64,000 bases of DNA from Nitratidesulfovibrio sp. SRB-5 (GCF_019931275.1 NZ_JAIOTY010000001.1:1460650-1524649); one strand, 5' to 3'. Counted from the first letter of the stretch, positions 36,149 through 45,418 are shown. Numbers and translations: made by a program. Notes: generated by a model not told the origin, from the sequence alone.

Positions 36149-36798
36149 GGCAAAAAATGAACAACGCAACCACAATTGTTCAATGCGCTGGCCCACAAAA
36201 AGAACTTGGAACTGTTCTGGATGAACCGGAAAATCTGGGTGGTTTCCGGCAGGGTGGGGGAGTAATCCGCCGCCATTGCGAATATCTCGCGCACGCGCAG
36301 GTACATCCGGCGTTCGCTGGCCCGAATGTCGCGGATGCGATCAAGCAACTCGTCAAAGCGGTCCGGCACGGCTGATCCGGCAACGGGCGGGTTCTTCAAC
36401 CGTTCGTCGTCCAGAGTGAAGCCCTTGACCAGATACTCCCGCAGCCGCTCCGTGGCCCAGTGGCGGAACTGGGTGCCGCGGGGCGAACGGACGCGCTAGC
36501 CCACGGCCAGTATGGCGTCGAGACTGTAGAACTTTACGCTGCGCCGAACCTGCCGCGCCCCCTCGGCCCGAACCTGTAAGTAACTCTTACAGGTTGCCTC
36601 GGGGGTAATTTCGCCCTCTGCGTACAGGGCCTTCAGGTGCAGGGTGATGTTTTGCGACGAGGTCTGGAACAACTCGGCCATCATTGCCTGGGAAAGCCAA
36701 AGCGTATCCTCGGCAAACCGGCAGTCCACACGGGTATGACCATCCTCGGCTTCGTAGAGCAAGAATTCACCCGGCAGTGGCGATTGAAGGTCGGTCAT
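36127..36798 (-). pseudogene. RhuM-family protein, interrupted by an amber stop and truncated
   Basis: The start (ATG 36798, after AGGAGGAGGG) encodes a normal RhuM N terminus: MTDLQSPLPGEFLLYEAEDG, then LWLSQAMMAELFQTSSQNI and VRRSVKFYSLDAILAVG. TAG at 36496-36498 then replaces the tyrosine expected in GYRVRSP. In the same frame coding continues as RVRSPRGTQFRHWATERLREY, then LVKGFTLDDERLKNPP and RFDELLDRIRDIRASERR to about FRFIQN. After this, sequence is lost at the AT-rich island border and the frame ends with unrelated residues at 36127. Full-length family members are about 330 residues. RhuM proteins are accessory genes often near phage or restriction loci; their role is poorly known. 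Confidence 0.85.
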
Positions 36799-36913
36799 CC
36801 CTCCTCCTGTCGGCATCTTGCAAGGATGGCGGCTTGCGTCCGGTGGGGCTGTGGGGCATGGCCCGCGCCCCGGTCAGCTGTTCTCCGGGGCGTCAGGCCT
36901 GGCGATGCATGCG

Positions 36914-38014
36914 TTACACGTTGAACAGGAAGTGGACCACGTCGCCGTCCTTCATCACGTATTCCTTGCCTTCCACGCGCAGCACCCCGGCGGACCGGCA
37001 GGCCGCCTCGGTGCCGTGCTTCACGTAGTCGTCGTAGCCGATAACTTCGGCCCGGATGAAGCCGCGTTCGAAGTCGGTGTGGATCACGCCCGCGCAGGCC
37101 GGGGCCTTCCAGCCCTGCTGGATGGTCCAGGCGCGCACTTCCTTTTCGCCCACGGTAAAGTAGCTGGCCAGGCCCAGCGTGTGGTAGCCGGTGCGGATGA
37201 TGCTGACGAGGCCGCTTTCCTTGATGCCGTAAGAAGCCAGCATCTCGGCCTGTTCCTCGTCGGAAAGACCCTGCAATTCTTCTTCGATCTTGGCGCAGAT
37301 CACCACCATGTCGCAGCCGCGCTGCTCGGCCAGTTCGCGCACGCGGCGCACGTGGTCGTTGGTGCCGTCCAGGTTGGCCTCGTCCACGTTGGCGCAGTAG
37401 ATGACCTTCTTGGCGGTGATCAGGCCCATTTCGCGCATGGCCTGCTTGAACAGGTCGTTGTCCTTGCCTTCAAAGGTGGAGGCCGGGTTACCCGCGTTCA
37501 TGTGTTCCAGCAGACGGCCCAGTTCGTCGGACGCGGCCTTTGCGTCCTTGTCGAACTTGGACATCTTGGACAGGCGATCGTACCGCTTTTCGGCGGACTG
37601 GATGTCGGCCAGCAGAAGTTCGGTCTCTATGGTCTCTATGTCGCGGATGGGGTCGATGGCCCCGTCCACGTGGGTGATGTTCTCGTCGTCGAAGCAGCGC
37701 ACCACTTCAAGAATGGCGGCGCATTCGCGGATGTTGGCCAGAAACTGGTTGCCCAGGCCTTCGCCCTTGCTGGCCCCGCGCACCAGCCCGGCAATGTCGA
37801 TGAAGTCCACCGTGGCGCTGATGGTCTTCTGCGGCTTGGCCATTTCGGTCAGCTTGTCGATGCGCGCATCGGGCACGGCCACCGTGGCCTTGTTGGGTTC
37901 TATGGTGCAGAAGGGGTAGTTTGCCGCCTCGGCGTTCTGGGCCTTGGTCAGCGCGTTGAACAGGGTGGACTTGCCCACGTTGGGCAGCCCGACGATGCCT
38001 ATGCTGAGAGCCAT
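36914..38014 (-). CDS. ychF: redox-regulated ATPase YchF (Obg-like)
   Basis: A conserved P-loop NTPase of the OLA1/YchF group that binds ribosomes and prefers ATP. The 366-residue product begins [23 protein letters not shown] with the P-loop at 9-17; an in-frame ATG 13 codons earlier lacks support. [27 protein letters not shown] is present in two consecutive parts, and the C-terminal TGS-like region includes [13 protein letters not shown] and [16 protein letters not shown]. The start is about one base uncertain from my reading, but the residue is clear. Single-gene unit. Confidence 0.96.
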   Translation of the reverse strand: MALSIGIVGLPNVGKSTLFNALTKAQNAEAANYPFCTIEPNKATVAVPDARIDKLTEMAKPQKTISATVDFIDIAGLVRGASKGEGLGNQFLANIRECAAILEVVRCFDDENITHVDGAIDPIRDIETIETELLLADIQSAEKRYDRLSKMSKFDKDAKAASDELGRLLEHMNAGNPASTFEGKDNDLFKQAMREMGLITAKKVIYCANVDEANLDGTNDHVRRVRELAEQRGCDMVVICAKIEEELQGLSDEEQAEMLASYGIKESGLVSIIRTGYHTLGLASYFTVGEKEVRAWTIQQGWKAPACAGVIHTDFERGFIRAEVIGYDDYVKHGTEAACRSAGVLRVEGKEYVMKDGDVVHFLFNV

Positions 38015-38307
38015 GTCTGTCTCCGGAAATTGCGATGATGGCGCGCGCGCCATATGCGGCGCGGGGCGCGGGTTGGGGGGCGGCGTGGCCGCCGGGGCTT
38101 CATAGCGTCTTTTGCGCTGTTTGGAAAGGGCGGGCGGGGATGGGGGCCAGCGGGGCAGTGAGCACGACGAATAGCGGAATGGTCGCGGGCGCGGTACGCA
38201 CGGCCCGCGCGCTTGCTCGGCGTAGGCATGGGGCCGAGAGCAACCGGGGCACGTGCCAAGCGAGCCGGGGGATGCGGCGGGGGCACATCCCGCCCGTCAG
38301 CCGTGGC

Positions 38308-38958
38308 TTAGAACAAGGAAAATACAGAAATCGCCAGCAGCGCGCCCATCACCGCGTTGCACCAGCGCACCGCCACCGGGGAATGCAGCAGCCCGCGCAG
38401 GGCCGTGCCGCCCGCGCACCAGATGGCCACGGACGGGAAGGCCATCACCGCGAACACTGCCGTAAGCGCCAGCAGTTCAGGGGATACGCCGTGCAGGCCA
38501 AGCACGTTGGCGGCAAGGGGCGATTCCGACCCGCCATGCCCGGAAACGTAAGTGGTCACCCCGGCCACGGCGGCCAGCCACGCCTTGGGGTTCACCCACT
38601 GGAACAGCGCCCCTTCGATGAAGGTCATGGGGCGCGCGGCGTTGCGGCCTTTCGCGGCCTCGCCCGGCGTGGGCGGCGCGGCGGTGGCGATGCGCCACGA
38701 CAGCCACAGCAGATAGGCGGACCCCACCCAGCGCAGCCAGTCGTGCAGTTGCGGCACGGCGGCGAAAATCCGGTCCATGCCGAGGCCCACGGAAATGATC
38801 ATCAGCGGAAAGCCCAGCGAGATGCCCATCAGGTGGGGCATGGTGCGCCAGAAGCCGAAGGTGAGGCCCGACGACATGACCATGGTGTTGTTGGGGCCGG
38901 GGGTGACGCTCATGGCGATGGCATAGGTGCTCATGGCGGCCAGGGTCGCGAATTCCAT
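38308..38958 (-). CDS. LysE/RhtB-family amino-acid exporter
   Basis: A 216-residue inner-membrane protein with about six hydrophobic segments and the family mark at the N terminus, MSVTPGPNNTMVMSSGL, followed by FWRTMPHLMGISLGF. A second family block is FQWVNPKAWLAAVAG. Such proteins export amino acids or related small molecules; the substrate is unknown. ATG 38958 has CGGAGCATTCC upstream; the 60-codon extension upstream is Pro/Arg-rich and noncoding. Its upstream region holds the duplicated palindrome described at 39132-39290. Confidence 0.9.
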   Translation of the reverse strand: MEFATLAAMSTYAIAMSVTPGPNNTMVMSSGLTFGFWRTMPHLMGISLGFPLMIISVGLGMDRIFAAVPQLHDWLRWVGSAYLLWLSWRIATAAPPTPGEAAKGRNAARPMTFIEGALFQWVNPKAWLAAVAGVTTYVSGHGGSESPLAANVLGLHGVSPELLALTAVFAVMAFPSVAIWCAGGTALRGLLHSPVAVRWCNAVMGALLAISVFSLF

Positions 38959-39131
38959 GGAATGCTCCGGTGAGTGTGTCGCGCCGTTGTACAGGGCGCG
39001 GGGGCAAAGGGAAAGCGTTGGGCGGGGGCTGGAACACGGCAGAGCCGGGCGGCAGGGGGGGCGCGGCAGGTGCGAGCGGCAGAGGCTTGGTAGTGAGCGG
39101 GGACGCTGCTGTCGGAATCCGCGCGCTGCGG

Positions 39132-39177
39132 TCGCCATCCGTAATGATCGTGCTGCGCACTCTCATAACGGCTGCCG
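39132..39177. repeat. 46-bp palindromic element, copy 1
   Basis: Flanks TCGCCATCCGT and ACGGCTGCCG enclose nested arms CCGT / ATGA / GTGC, loop TGC, GCAC / TCAT / ACGG, with symmetrical A-A and TC-TC internal loops. It is 39/46 identical to copy 2, and all six stem differences are paired compensatory changes. Confidence 0.85.
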
Positions 39178-39244
39178 CCTTTTTCCGCCGGGCTGCGTTG
39201 ACTGTCTTTTTTTGATGCTCACGTACATAAGTACAGCGCTGCTT

Positions 39245-39290
39245 TCGCCATCCGTAAGGTTCGCGCTACGCGCTCACCTAACGGCTGCCG
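39245..39290. repeat. 46-bp palindromic element, copy 2
   Basis: Same layout and orientation as copy 1, 113 bp away: CCGT / AGGT / GCGC, loop TAC, GCGC / ACCT / ACGG. Conserved outer flanks and preserved pairing suggest a structured DNA or RNA element, for example of REP type. Confidence 0.85.
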
Positions 39291-39455
39291 ATCTCCGCTC
39301 AAAAAAAGCCATCCGCCTTGCCCGGCGAAAAAACTCGTAATTCCTTGCATCGTCCCCGCACAGCCATCCGCGCCGGAAGACCTGCGCGGAGTATAAGGAA
39401 GCAAGGCTAAAAAAAGGAAGAGCAGCCTTGGACAGCGCCTCCTGCGGATACGAAA

Positions 39456-39487
39456 GCGCCGGGACATCCATGCGGATGCCCCGGCGC
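39456..39487 (-). terminator. terminator hairpin of the M16 peptidase gene
   Basis: A 14-bp stem with one mismatch (GCGCCGGGACATCC against GGATGCCCCGGCGC), loop ATGC, about 70 bp past the stop. On the minus strand only TTTCG follows, so termination may be partial. Confidence 0.6.
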
Positions 39488-39555
39488 GGGAATGGCATTT
39501 TGCTGAGGGCGCTGTATTCCCTGCGCAGGGCAAAAGGACCCCTGCGCGATACAGG

Positions 39556-42369
39556 CTAGGGCAGCACGCGGACCGTGTACGCCCCCTCCACCTTCAGATA
39601 CTTGCGGGCCAGCGCGCGCAGTGCCTCGGCGTCCAGCTTGGCCGCCTTGTCCACCACCTGCTTGTTGAAGGCCAGCGGGTACCCCTGCGATGTCAGCACC
39701 GCCGCCTCGGAGCTGCGGCTGCCAAGGCGCTGGTGTTCGCGGTAGTAGTCGCCTTCCAGCTGGTTCTTGCCGCGCCGCAGTTCGTCGTCGGGCAGGCGGT
39801 CGGCGTGCAGGCGGGCGATGACGTCCTTGAAGCCCTGCGTGGCCTGTTCCAGCTTGCCCGGCTCGGTGCCGATGTAGAAGATCATGAACCCGGCCTTTTC
39901 CGACTGCCAGTTCATGGCGGTGACGGTGTAGCCAAGGCCCTGCTCGTCGCGCAGGTCGCGGAACAGCAGGCCGCTCTGGCCGGACAGGATGGCCTGCATC
40001 AGCTCAAGGCCGGGGGTGTCGTCGCTTTTCAGCGGCGCGGTGGGGAATACCAGCATCAGGTGGGCCTGGTTGCGGCCCGGCAGGTGCAGGTCCAGCCCCT
40101 TGTCCTTGTTCCAGTCGGGCGCGGACAGGCTGGCGGGCTTGGCGTCGGGCGCGGGCAGTTCCTTGGCGTGGCGGATGACCGCCTCGCGGTCGTACTGGCC
40201 GCACACGGCCATCACCCACGGCTGGCGAACCTGCTGCGCCCAGAAGCCGCGCACGTCGGCCACGCCGAACTGCTGCACCGCCTCGGGCATGCCCAGATGA
40301 TAGTAACCGTACGTGTGCCCGGGGAACAGGAAGGGCGTCAGATGGCGGAAGGCCAGACCCATGGGCTGGTCCTCGCGCGCCTTGATGGCGGCCACCTGGT
40401 TCACCCGTTCGCGCGCCACTTCCGCGTCGGCAAAGGCGGGCGCGGTCAGCACTTGGCCCAGCAGGGCGAACATGTCGTCATTGAAGCGCGAAGGCTGTCG
40501 TAGCGCCAGGCTGAAGGTCTGCCGCCCGGCGGATGCGCCCAGGCTGGCGGCGCGGTCGGACTGGTAGGCTTCCATGGACGGGGCGTCCAGCCCGTCCGCG
40601 ATGCCGGCGGCTTTCGCCCCGGCGGCCTGCGGCGTGGGCAGGGTGCCCTTTACCAGCGCGCTGGCGACCAGCGATGCCAAGCCCTGCTTGCTTTCGGGCA
40701 GCAGCGCGTTGCCGCCGCTGAACACCATGTCCACCGCCGTGTAGGGCAGGGTGGCGTCCGGCATGAGGATGAGCGTGCGGCCCTTGCCAAGGTCGATGAC
40801 CTCGGTCTTGTCGGCCACGGCGGCGGATGCGGCGTCGGACCCGGCGCGGGCCGGGGCGGGCCAGGTCTTGGCCAGCGTGGCGGCAAGGTCGGGCGTCTGC
40901 GATTTTTCCGGCGTCAGGGCCACCACGGAAAGCCGTTCGGGCCGCAGCCAGCGGCTGATCAGGTCTTGCAGGGTGGCGGGGGTGACGTCGTGCAGGCCGC
41001 GCAGGTAGTTGGTTTCACCCTGCAGGCCGGTGAAGAACTGGAAATAGCCAAGCTTGGAGGCAAGGCCGGGCAGGGTTTCCTTGGCCCGGAACATGTCGTC
41101 CTCGAGGTTCAGCTTGGCGCGCTCGATGTCCTCTGCCGTGAAGCGGCTGGCGGACAGCGAAGCCAGGTCCGCCGTCAGGGCGGTCCAGAAGGCGTCCAGC
41201 TTGTCGGCGTCCAGTTCTGCCGTCAGGTACAGCATGCCCACGCGCTCGAAGCTGTAGTTGGACAGGGAGATGGAATCCACCAGCTGCTTCTCGTACTTGT
41301 AGGTGCGGTACAGCAGCGAGGTGCGGTCGCCGCCCAGCAGGTGGGCCAGCACGTCGAGCTGGGGCGACTGCACGTCGCCGAAGCCGGGCGCCGGGAAGGA
41401 AATGCCCAGGTACACCTTGTTCCACGGGCCGGGTTCGATCTTGACCGTAGGCACCGGCGACGCAGGCGCGGGGGCCGCGCCAGTGGCGGGCTTGGCGGCC
41501 TTTTCCGTTTTGGCGGGCTTGGCGGCCTTGTCGGATTTGGCCGATGCGGGGGCGGCAGCCTTGCCACCGTCGGCCTTTCCGCCGTCGATGAGGGTCAGCG
41601 GCTGGGCCAGCAGTTTTTCCGCGTCGATGGGCGCGGGCGGGGTGACCGAGGCGTCGTTCTTCAGGTCGCCGAACAGGCGCTGCGCCTCGGCCAGCGCCTC
41701 CGCCGGGTTCACGTTGCCCACCACGGCCAGCAGCATGGACTGCGGCTGGTAGTGCCTGCGGATGTAGTCGCGGATGTCATCCGCCGTGAACGACTTGATG
41801 GTCTCGCGCAGGCCGATGATGGGCGATGCGTAGGGCGTGCCGTTCAGGGTCAGGGCCTGCATGTGCTGGAACAGCCGGTTGTCGGGGCTGTCCTCGCCGC
41901 GTTGCAGTTCGGCCAGGATGACGTCCTTTTCGGATTCAAGCTCGGCGGGGTCCAGCGTGGGGTGGAAGGCCATGTCCTTCAGCACCTCCATGCCCAGCTT
42001 CCATTGCGCGGCGGGCATGTCGGTAAGGTACACGGTATAGTCGAAGCTGGTGGCGGCGTTCAGGTAGCCGCCCGCGCGCTCCACGTCGCGGGCCACGGCG
42101 CCCTTGGGGCGGTTTTCCGTGCCCTTGAAAACCATGTGCTCCAGCACGTGGCTTATGCCTGCCTCGCGCGGGGTTTCGTAGGTGGAGCCGGCGTGCACGT
42201 ACAGGCGCAGCGAGGCCAGCGGAAAACGCTCGTCCGGCTGGATGAGCACCGTCAGGCCGTTGGAAAGGCGGGTCAGCTGCGGGGCCGGGGCTGCGGGAGT
42301 GGCGGCCGTTGCTGCGGTCGGCATCGTCAGGGCTCCGAGGAGAAGAAACAGGGTGAGAATGGTGCGCAT
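39556..42369 (-). CDS. exported M16 zinc metallopeptidase, two-module (insulinase/pitrilysin family)
   Basis: The 937-residue product has a signal peptide (MRTILTLFLLLGALTMPTAA). The N-terminal catalytic module has the inverted zinc motif HVLEH (74-78) and the third ligand about 76 residues later in EKDVILAELQRGED (Glu154). A Lys/Ala/Pro-rich insert (about residues 270-310) precedes the second half of the module. The C-terminal M16 module (about 470-937) lacks HxxEH, as usual for the non-catalytic half, and includes RDLRDEQGLGYTVTAMNW. These enzymes degrade peptides in the periplasm. ATG 42369 follows CGGAGACATTCGCA. Divergent from the Hpt-STAS gene. Confidence 0.93.
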   Translation of the reverse strand: MRTILTLFLLLGALTMPTAATAATPAAPAPQLTRLSNGLTVLIQPDERFPLASLRLYVHAGSTYETPREAGISHVLEHMVFKGTENRPKGAVARDVERAGGYLNAATSFDYTVYLTDMPAAQWKLGMEVLKDMAFHPTLDPAELESEKDVILAELQRGEDSPDNRLFQHMQALTLNGTPYASPIIGLRETIKSFTADDIRDYIRRHYQPQSMLLAVVGNVNPAEALAEAQRLFGDLKNDASVTPPAPIDAEKLLAQPLTLIDGGKADGGKAAAPASAKSDKAAKPAKTEKAAKPATGAAPAPASPVPTVKIEPGPWNKVYLGISFPAPGFGDVQSPQLDVLAHLLGGDRTSLLYRTYKYEKQLVDSISLSNYSFERVGMLYLTAELDADKLDAFWTALTADLASLSASRFTAEDIERAKLNLEDDMFRAKETLPGLASKLGYFQFFTGLQGETNYLRGLHDVTPATLQDLISRWLRPERLSVVALTPEKSQTPDLAATLAKTWPAPARAGSDAASAAVADKTEVIDLGKGRTLILMPDATLPYTAVDMVFSGGNALLPESKQGLASLVASALVKGTLPTPQAAGAKAAGIADGLDAPSMEAYQSDRAASLGASAGRQTFSLALRQPSRFNDDMFALLGQVLTAPAFADAEVARERVNQVAAIKAREDQPMGLAFRHLTPFLFPGHTYGYYHLGMPEAVQQFGVADVRGFWAQQVRQPWVMAVCGQYDREAVIRHAKELPAPDAKPASLSAPDWNKDKGLDLHLPGRNQAHLMLVFPTAPLKSDDTPGLELMQAILSGQSGLLFRDLRDEQGLGYTVTAMNWQSEKAGFMIFYIGTEPGKLEQATQGFKDVIARLHADRLPDDELRRGKNQLEGDYYREHQRLGSRSSEAAVLTSQGYPLAFNKQVVDKAAKLDAEALRALARKYLKVEGAYTVRVLP

Positions 42370-42798
42370 TGCGAATGTCTCCGATGCGCCGCGCGGGGCG
42401 GCGTGCGCTGTGTCGTACCGGCGGCCGGTGATGGCCGGAAAACGTGCGGCGCGGCCCTTGCAGGGCAGGGCATGGCCGCGGGCCGGGGGCGTCGGTCTGC
42501 CGACGCCGCGAACAAGGCCGCGTGCGCGGGCCTTGCATGGCGGGGCCGACAGGTACATGTAATCGTTTCCCGGCGCAAGGCAAGGTGGCGGCGGAAGACA
42601 AAACGGCGCTTTGTTGCTACTTTCCGCGGGGGAAAGCCGCGCGAAAGGGCGCTTGCGGGCGGCATGTCCGCACGCCGCAGCCCTGCGGAAAAAGCATCGG
42701 CGCGGCCTGCCCGATGCTGCCCCGCCCGGCGCAATCTGGACCGACGTTCCGCATAATCATGTTTCCGGTACGCTGGCAGGCGTACAGACCACAAGGCA
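42370..42798. other. divergent promoter region between the M16 and Hpt-STAS genes
   Basis: 429 bp, GC-rich. A perfect 8-bp hairpin (GGCGTCGG, TCTG, CCGACGCC) lies at 42488-42507. No gene or clear promoter elements are visible. Confidence 0.5.
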
Positions 42799-44817
42799 AT
42801 GCAACGACTTCTCAAGCAATATCGCAACGACGTGGGCAACGTGCTGGCCGAGGCCGACGTGCACCTGCTGGAACTGGAAGTGGCCGGAGAACGGACCGAC
42901 CCGGAACTGCTGGGACGTCTGTCGCGCCTTGTGCACGGCCTGCGGGGCTCGGCGGGCCTGCTGGGGCTGGGGGGCGCCTGCCGCATGGCCCGCCTGCTTG
43001 AGGCGGCCTTCGAACTGGCGCGCGACGGATCATTGCCGCTTTCCGCGCCTGTCGTATCCGCGCTGGAAGGGTGCATGCGGTCGCTGGCCGAGCTTTCCGG
43101 CGTTGTGGAGACGGAGGAAGGCGCCGGTGACCCCGCCGAGGATTCTCCCCCCGATGTAGTCGGTGGTGCCCAGATTGGCCAGGTCGCCCAGATTGCCGAG
43201 GTCGCCCCTGTCACCCCTGTCACGCCTGTCACCCCTGTCGCCGGGCCGTATTCGGCGGTGTGCGTTTCCGGCGATCCCTACGTGCCGGATCAGGAAGATT
43301 CGCCCGCCGGACAGGCGCTGTTGCGCCTGGTGGCCCTGCTGGACGAGGCGCTGCCCGAGTCGCTGCGGGTGCCCGCGCACGAGTTGCTGCCGATCTGCAA
43401 TCCCGACGGGCATTGCCTGTTCGACCTGCACGGCATCGACGTATTGCGCGCACGGCGCGACGGGCTGCACCTGTACGTGGTGGAGTTTGGCGGTTCCGAC
43501 GATCTGTTGCGCAAGGACCTGAGCCCGCTGGGGCTGCTGGCCTTCCTGCGCAAGAGCGGTCTGGTGCTTGACGCGCGTTTCGTGCCCGGGCCGGACGGCG
43601 CGGAGCCGGGAATGCGCGGTTGCGGACTGCATGTGCTGTACGCGTCGATCCTGGAACCGGACCTTGTGAACACGGTATTTCAGGTGGAATCGGCCAGAGT
43701 GCACCCCATCGACGTGGAAGGGGTGCGGCGCGGCGAGCCGGGCTGGCAGCGCGCGCCGGAGCGCAGCGCCACCATGGCGGTGATGGCCGCGCACAAGACC
43801 CCCGACGCCGACAGCATCGACGAACTGATGCGCCAGTATGATACGGCCATGCGGAAACTGCGGGAGGATACCATGAGCAACGGCACGGACGACGAAAGCA
43901 GGTTTTCCGGTACGGTGGTGGACCCCGATGCCGAGGAACGCAGGCTGGCGGAACTGGAGGCGGAACTTGCCGCCGGCATGGACGCCCTGACCCTTGACGA
44001 TGACGGGGACGGAGAAGGCGACAACGACCCCTCGCGGCGTGCCTTGGCCTCGCTGATCGGCGGCATGGTGGGGGATGATGCGACTGCGGACGGTGCGGCG
44101 ATGGGCGTTGCAGCTGATGACGTCGACGCCGATCTGTTCGCCGATGCCGATGGCGGGCCAGAGACAGGCGAGATTTTCGATCGATCCGGGCCGGAGGGCG
44201 TTTCGTCGGGGCGGCTCGAAGCCGGGCATCCCGGCGTTGAGGTAAGCATGGGGGCGCGCATGGCGGACGAGGCTGCTTCCGCAGAGTCCCTCGCCTTTGC
44301 CGCCGCCGCCGATCCCGATGCCGATCCCGATGCCGACCTGTTTGCCGACAGCGGCGACGCCCCCGACCTTTCGTACCTGGATGCCGTACTGGCCGAGCGG
44401 CCTGCCAACGGCGTGGCCCTTGATCTTTCCGCCGGGGCCGCCAGCCGCACCGTGGCCGGGTTTACCGTGCGCGCCGCCGATGGGGATCCTTCATCCCTGG
44501 GCGGCGCAAAGGGCGTGCTGGTGCTGTCCGGCGAGGTGACCATCGAACGCGGGGCTGACCTGCGCGAGGCGCTGCTGGACGTGCTGGGGAGCTTTGCGAC
44601 GGTGCGCATTGATCTGTCCGGGGTCACCGCGGCGGACCTGACCCTGGTGCAACTGCTGCAATCGGCTGCCGTCACCGCGCGGGCTCGCGGGGTGGACCTG
44701 GCGGCCACCGGGCTGGTGTCCGAAGCCGTGGCCGAGGCGGCCCGCCGCACCGGGCTGGACGTTCCGGGCATCCGCCGCGTGGGGCTGGAAAAATTGTTGC
44801 TGGCCGAGGGGGTGTAG
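42799..44817 (+). CDS. Hpt-STAS fusion protein, probable phosphorelay/chemotaxis-type regulator
   Basis: The 672-residue protein opens with an Hpt-like four-helix domain (about 1-105) with His46 in LVHGLRGSAGLLGLGG; the usual Lys after His is Arg. A Pro/Val/Thr repeat linker follows, then a middle domain (about 165-345) of unknown fold (LLPICNPDGHCLFDLHGIDVL in parts, HLYVVEFGGSDDLL). A long acidic low-complexity region comes next (about 355-560). The C-terminal STAS domain (about 575-672) has VLVLSGEVTIERGADLREAL and VRIDLSGVTAADLTLVQLL. No kinase core is present, so it would accept phosphate from another kinase. The ATG has only AAGG close upstream. Monocistronic. Confidence 0.8.
   Translation: MQRLLKQYRNDVGNVLAEADVHLLELEVAGERTDPELLGRLSRLVHGLRGSAGLLGLGGACRMARLLEAAFELARDGSLPLSAPVVSALEGCMRSLAELSGVVETEEGAGDPAEDSPPDVVGGAQIGQVAQIAEVAPVTPVTPVTPVAGPYSAVCVSGDPYVPDQEDSPAGQALLRLVALLDEALPESLRVPAHELLPICNPDGHCLFDLHGIDVLRARRDGLHLYVVEFGGSDDLLRKDLSPLGLLAFLRKSGLVLDARFVPGPDGAEPGMRGCGLHVLYASILEPDLVNTVFQVESARVHPIDVEGVRRGEPGWQRAPERSATMAVMAAHKTPDADSIDELMRQYDTAMRKLREDTMSNGTDDESRFSGTVVDPDAEERRLAELEAELAAGMDALTLDDDGDGEGDNDPSRRALASLIGGMVGDDATADGAAMGVAADDVDADLFADADGGPETGEIFDRSGPEGVSSGRLEAGHPGVEVSMGARMADEAASAESLAFAAAADPDADPDADLFADSGDAPDLSYLDAVLAERPANGVALDLSAGAASRTVAGFTVRAADGDPSSLGGAKGVLVLSGEVTIERGADLREALLDVLGSFATVRIDLSGVTAADLTLVQLLQSAAVTARARGVDLAATGLVSEAVAEAARRTGLDVPGIRRVGLEKLLLAEGV
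43205..43240. repeat. 9-bp tandem repeat in the Hpt-STAS gene
   Basis: Four units of CCCCTGTCA or close variants encode (Pro-Val-Thr)n after the Hpt domain. The unit is a multiple of three, so the array can change length in frame. Confidence 0.9.
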
Positions 44818-45145
44818 CCCCGACGGCACTGCCTTCCGCATTCCGTCATGCACTGCGAAACGGCGCGCTCCCTTGGGGGAACGCGCCGTTTTTTCGTGGC
44901 GTGGAACAGTGCGCAGCAGCGCCTCGCGCCGCCGCGTGGTGCGGCTGGGCATCAGGAAGGGACGCTTGGGCGTGACAGGCGGAGCGCAGATGACAGCCGG
45001 AAGGAGCCCGGAAGGGGCCGGATGGGAACCTGGCAGAGTGCGGAAGAAGGCGAAACGGAGAGCGCGCGGATATCCGTGCAGCGGCAGGGGGAACTATCGT
45101 TTATCGGACGGACAGACTGCCCCATGGCGTCGGCTGGCCGGGCCG
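44818..45145. other. intergenic region after the Hpt-STAS gene
   Basis: 328 bp. It contains the terminator at 44858-44894; the rest is GC-rich with no gene I can support. Confidence 0.5.
44858..44894 (+). terminator. rho-independent terminator of the Hpt-STAS gene
   Basis: Stem AAACGGCGCG against CGCGCCGTTT with an inner CTCCC/GGGGA pairing, followed by TTTT. Confidence 0.9.
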
Positions 45146-45418
45146 TCAGGCCGCGCAGGCAGCCACGGGGCCGTCACAGTAATAGTTGATGAACTGGCCG
45201 ACCTGCACGCCCAGGTGCACGCATTCGATGCCATCCAGACACCTGGCGGCATCGGCAGCGTTGATGTGCGTCCACAATTCGTTGCCGTTCTTGTGCAGGC
45301 GAATGATCCAGGCGTCCTTGCCGTCGTCGAAGCTGACATGCAGGGCAATCCCGTGCCTGTCCAGCGCCGGATGAATCTCGCGGATCTTGTCCGAGAGGAT
45401 GGTGGCGGTGATGTTCAT
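45146..45418 (-). CDS. small conserved-looking cytoplasmic protein, unknown function
   Basis: A 90-residue protein with no signal peptide or membrane segment. It has a regular alternation of charged and hydrophobic residues (SDKIREIHPALDRHGIALHV, then AWIIRLHKNGNELWTHI) suggesting a small alpha/beta fold, and ends with CDGPVAACAA. The ATG has a strong GGGAGG at good spacing, and codon use is normal. I do not recognise a family. It stands alone, about 220 bp from the next gene. Confidence 0.65.
   Translation of the reverse strand: MNITATILSDKIREIHPALDRHGIALHVSFDDGKDAWIIRLHKNGNELWTHINAADAARCLDGIECVHLGVQVGQFINYYCDGPVAACAA

Larger units (their letters stand above)
34980..36200. other. low-GC island between pgm and the RhuM pseudogene
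   Basis: Composition falls sharply from about 35000 and is about one-third G+C between 35560 and 36150, against the GC-rich flanks. It carries an HTH-like coding segment (minus), a membrane/PH-like gene (plus), and breaks the 3' end of a RhuM-family gene. I see no integrase, transposase or clear flanking repeats. It is probably a small insertion or remnant of a mobile element. Confidence 0.7.
38959..39555. other. 597-bp intergenic region with duplicated structured element
   Basis: It lies between the M16 peptidase stop and the LysE-type start, both minus strand. It contains two copies of a 46-bp palindromic element, several poly-T/A tracts (39206-39212, 39300-39306, 39411-39417) and a terminator hairpin at 39456-39487. 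Small open frames here look noncoding. Confidence 0.6.

Noticed and set aside
39219-39533. Open frame across the intergenic region near the palindromes
   Set aside because: Runs through the hairpin element and a terminator and has no signatures.
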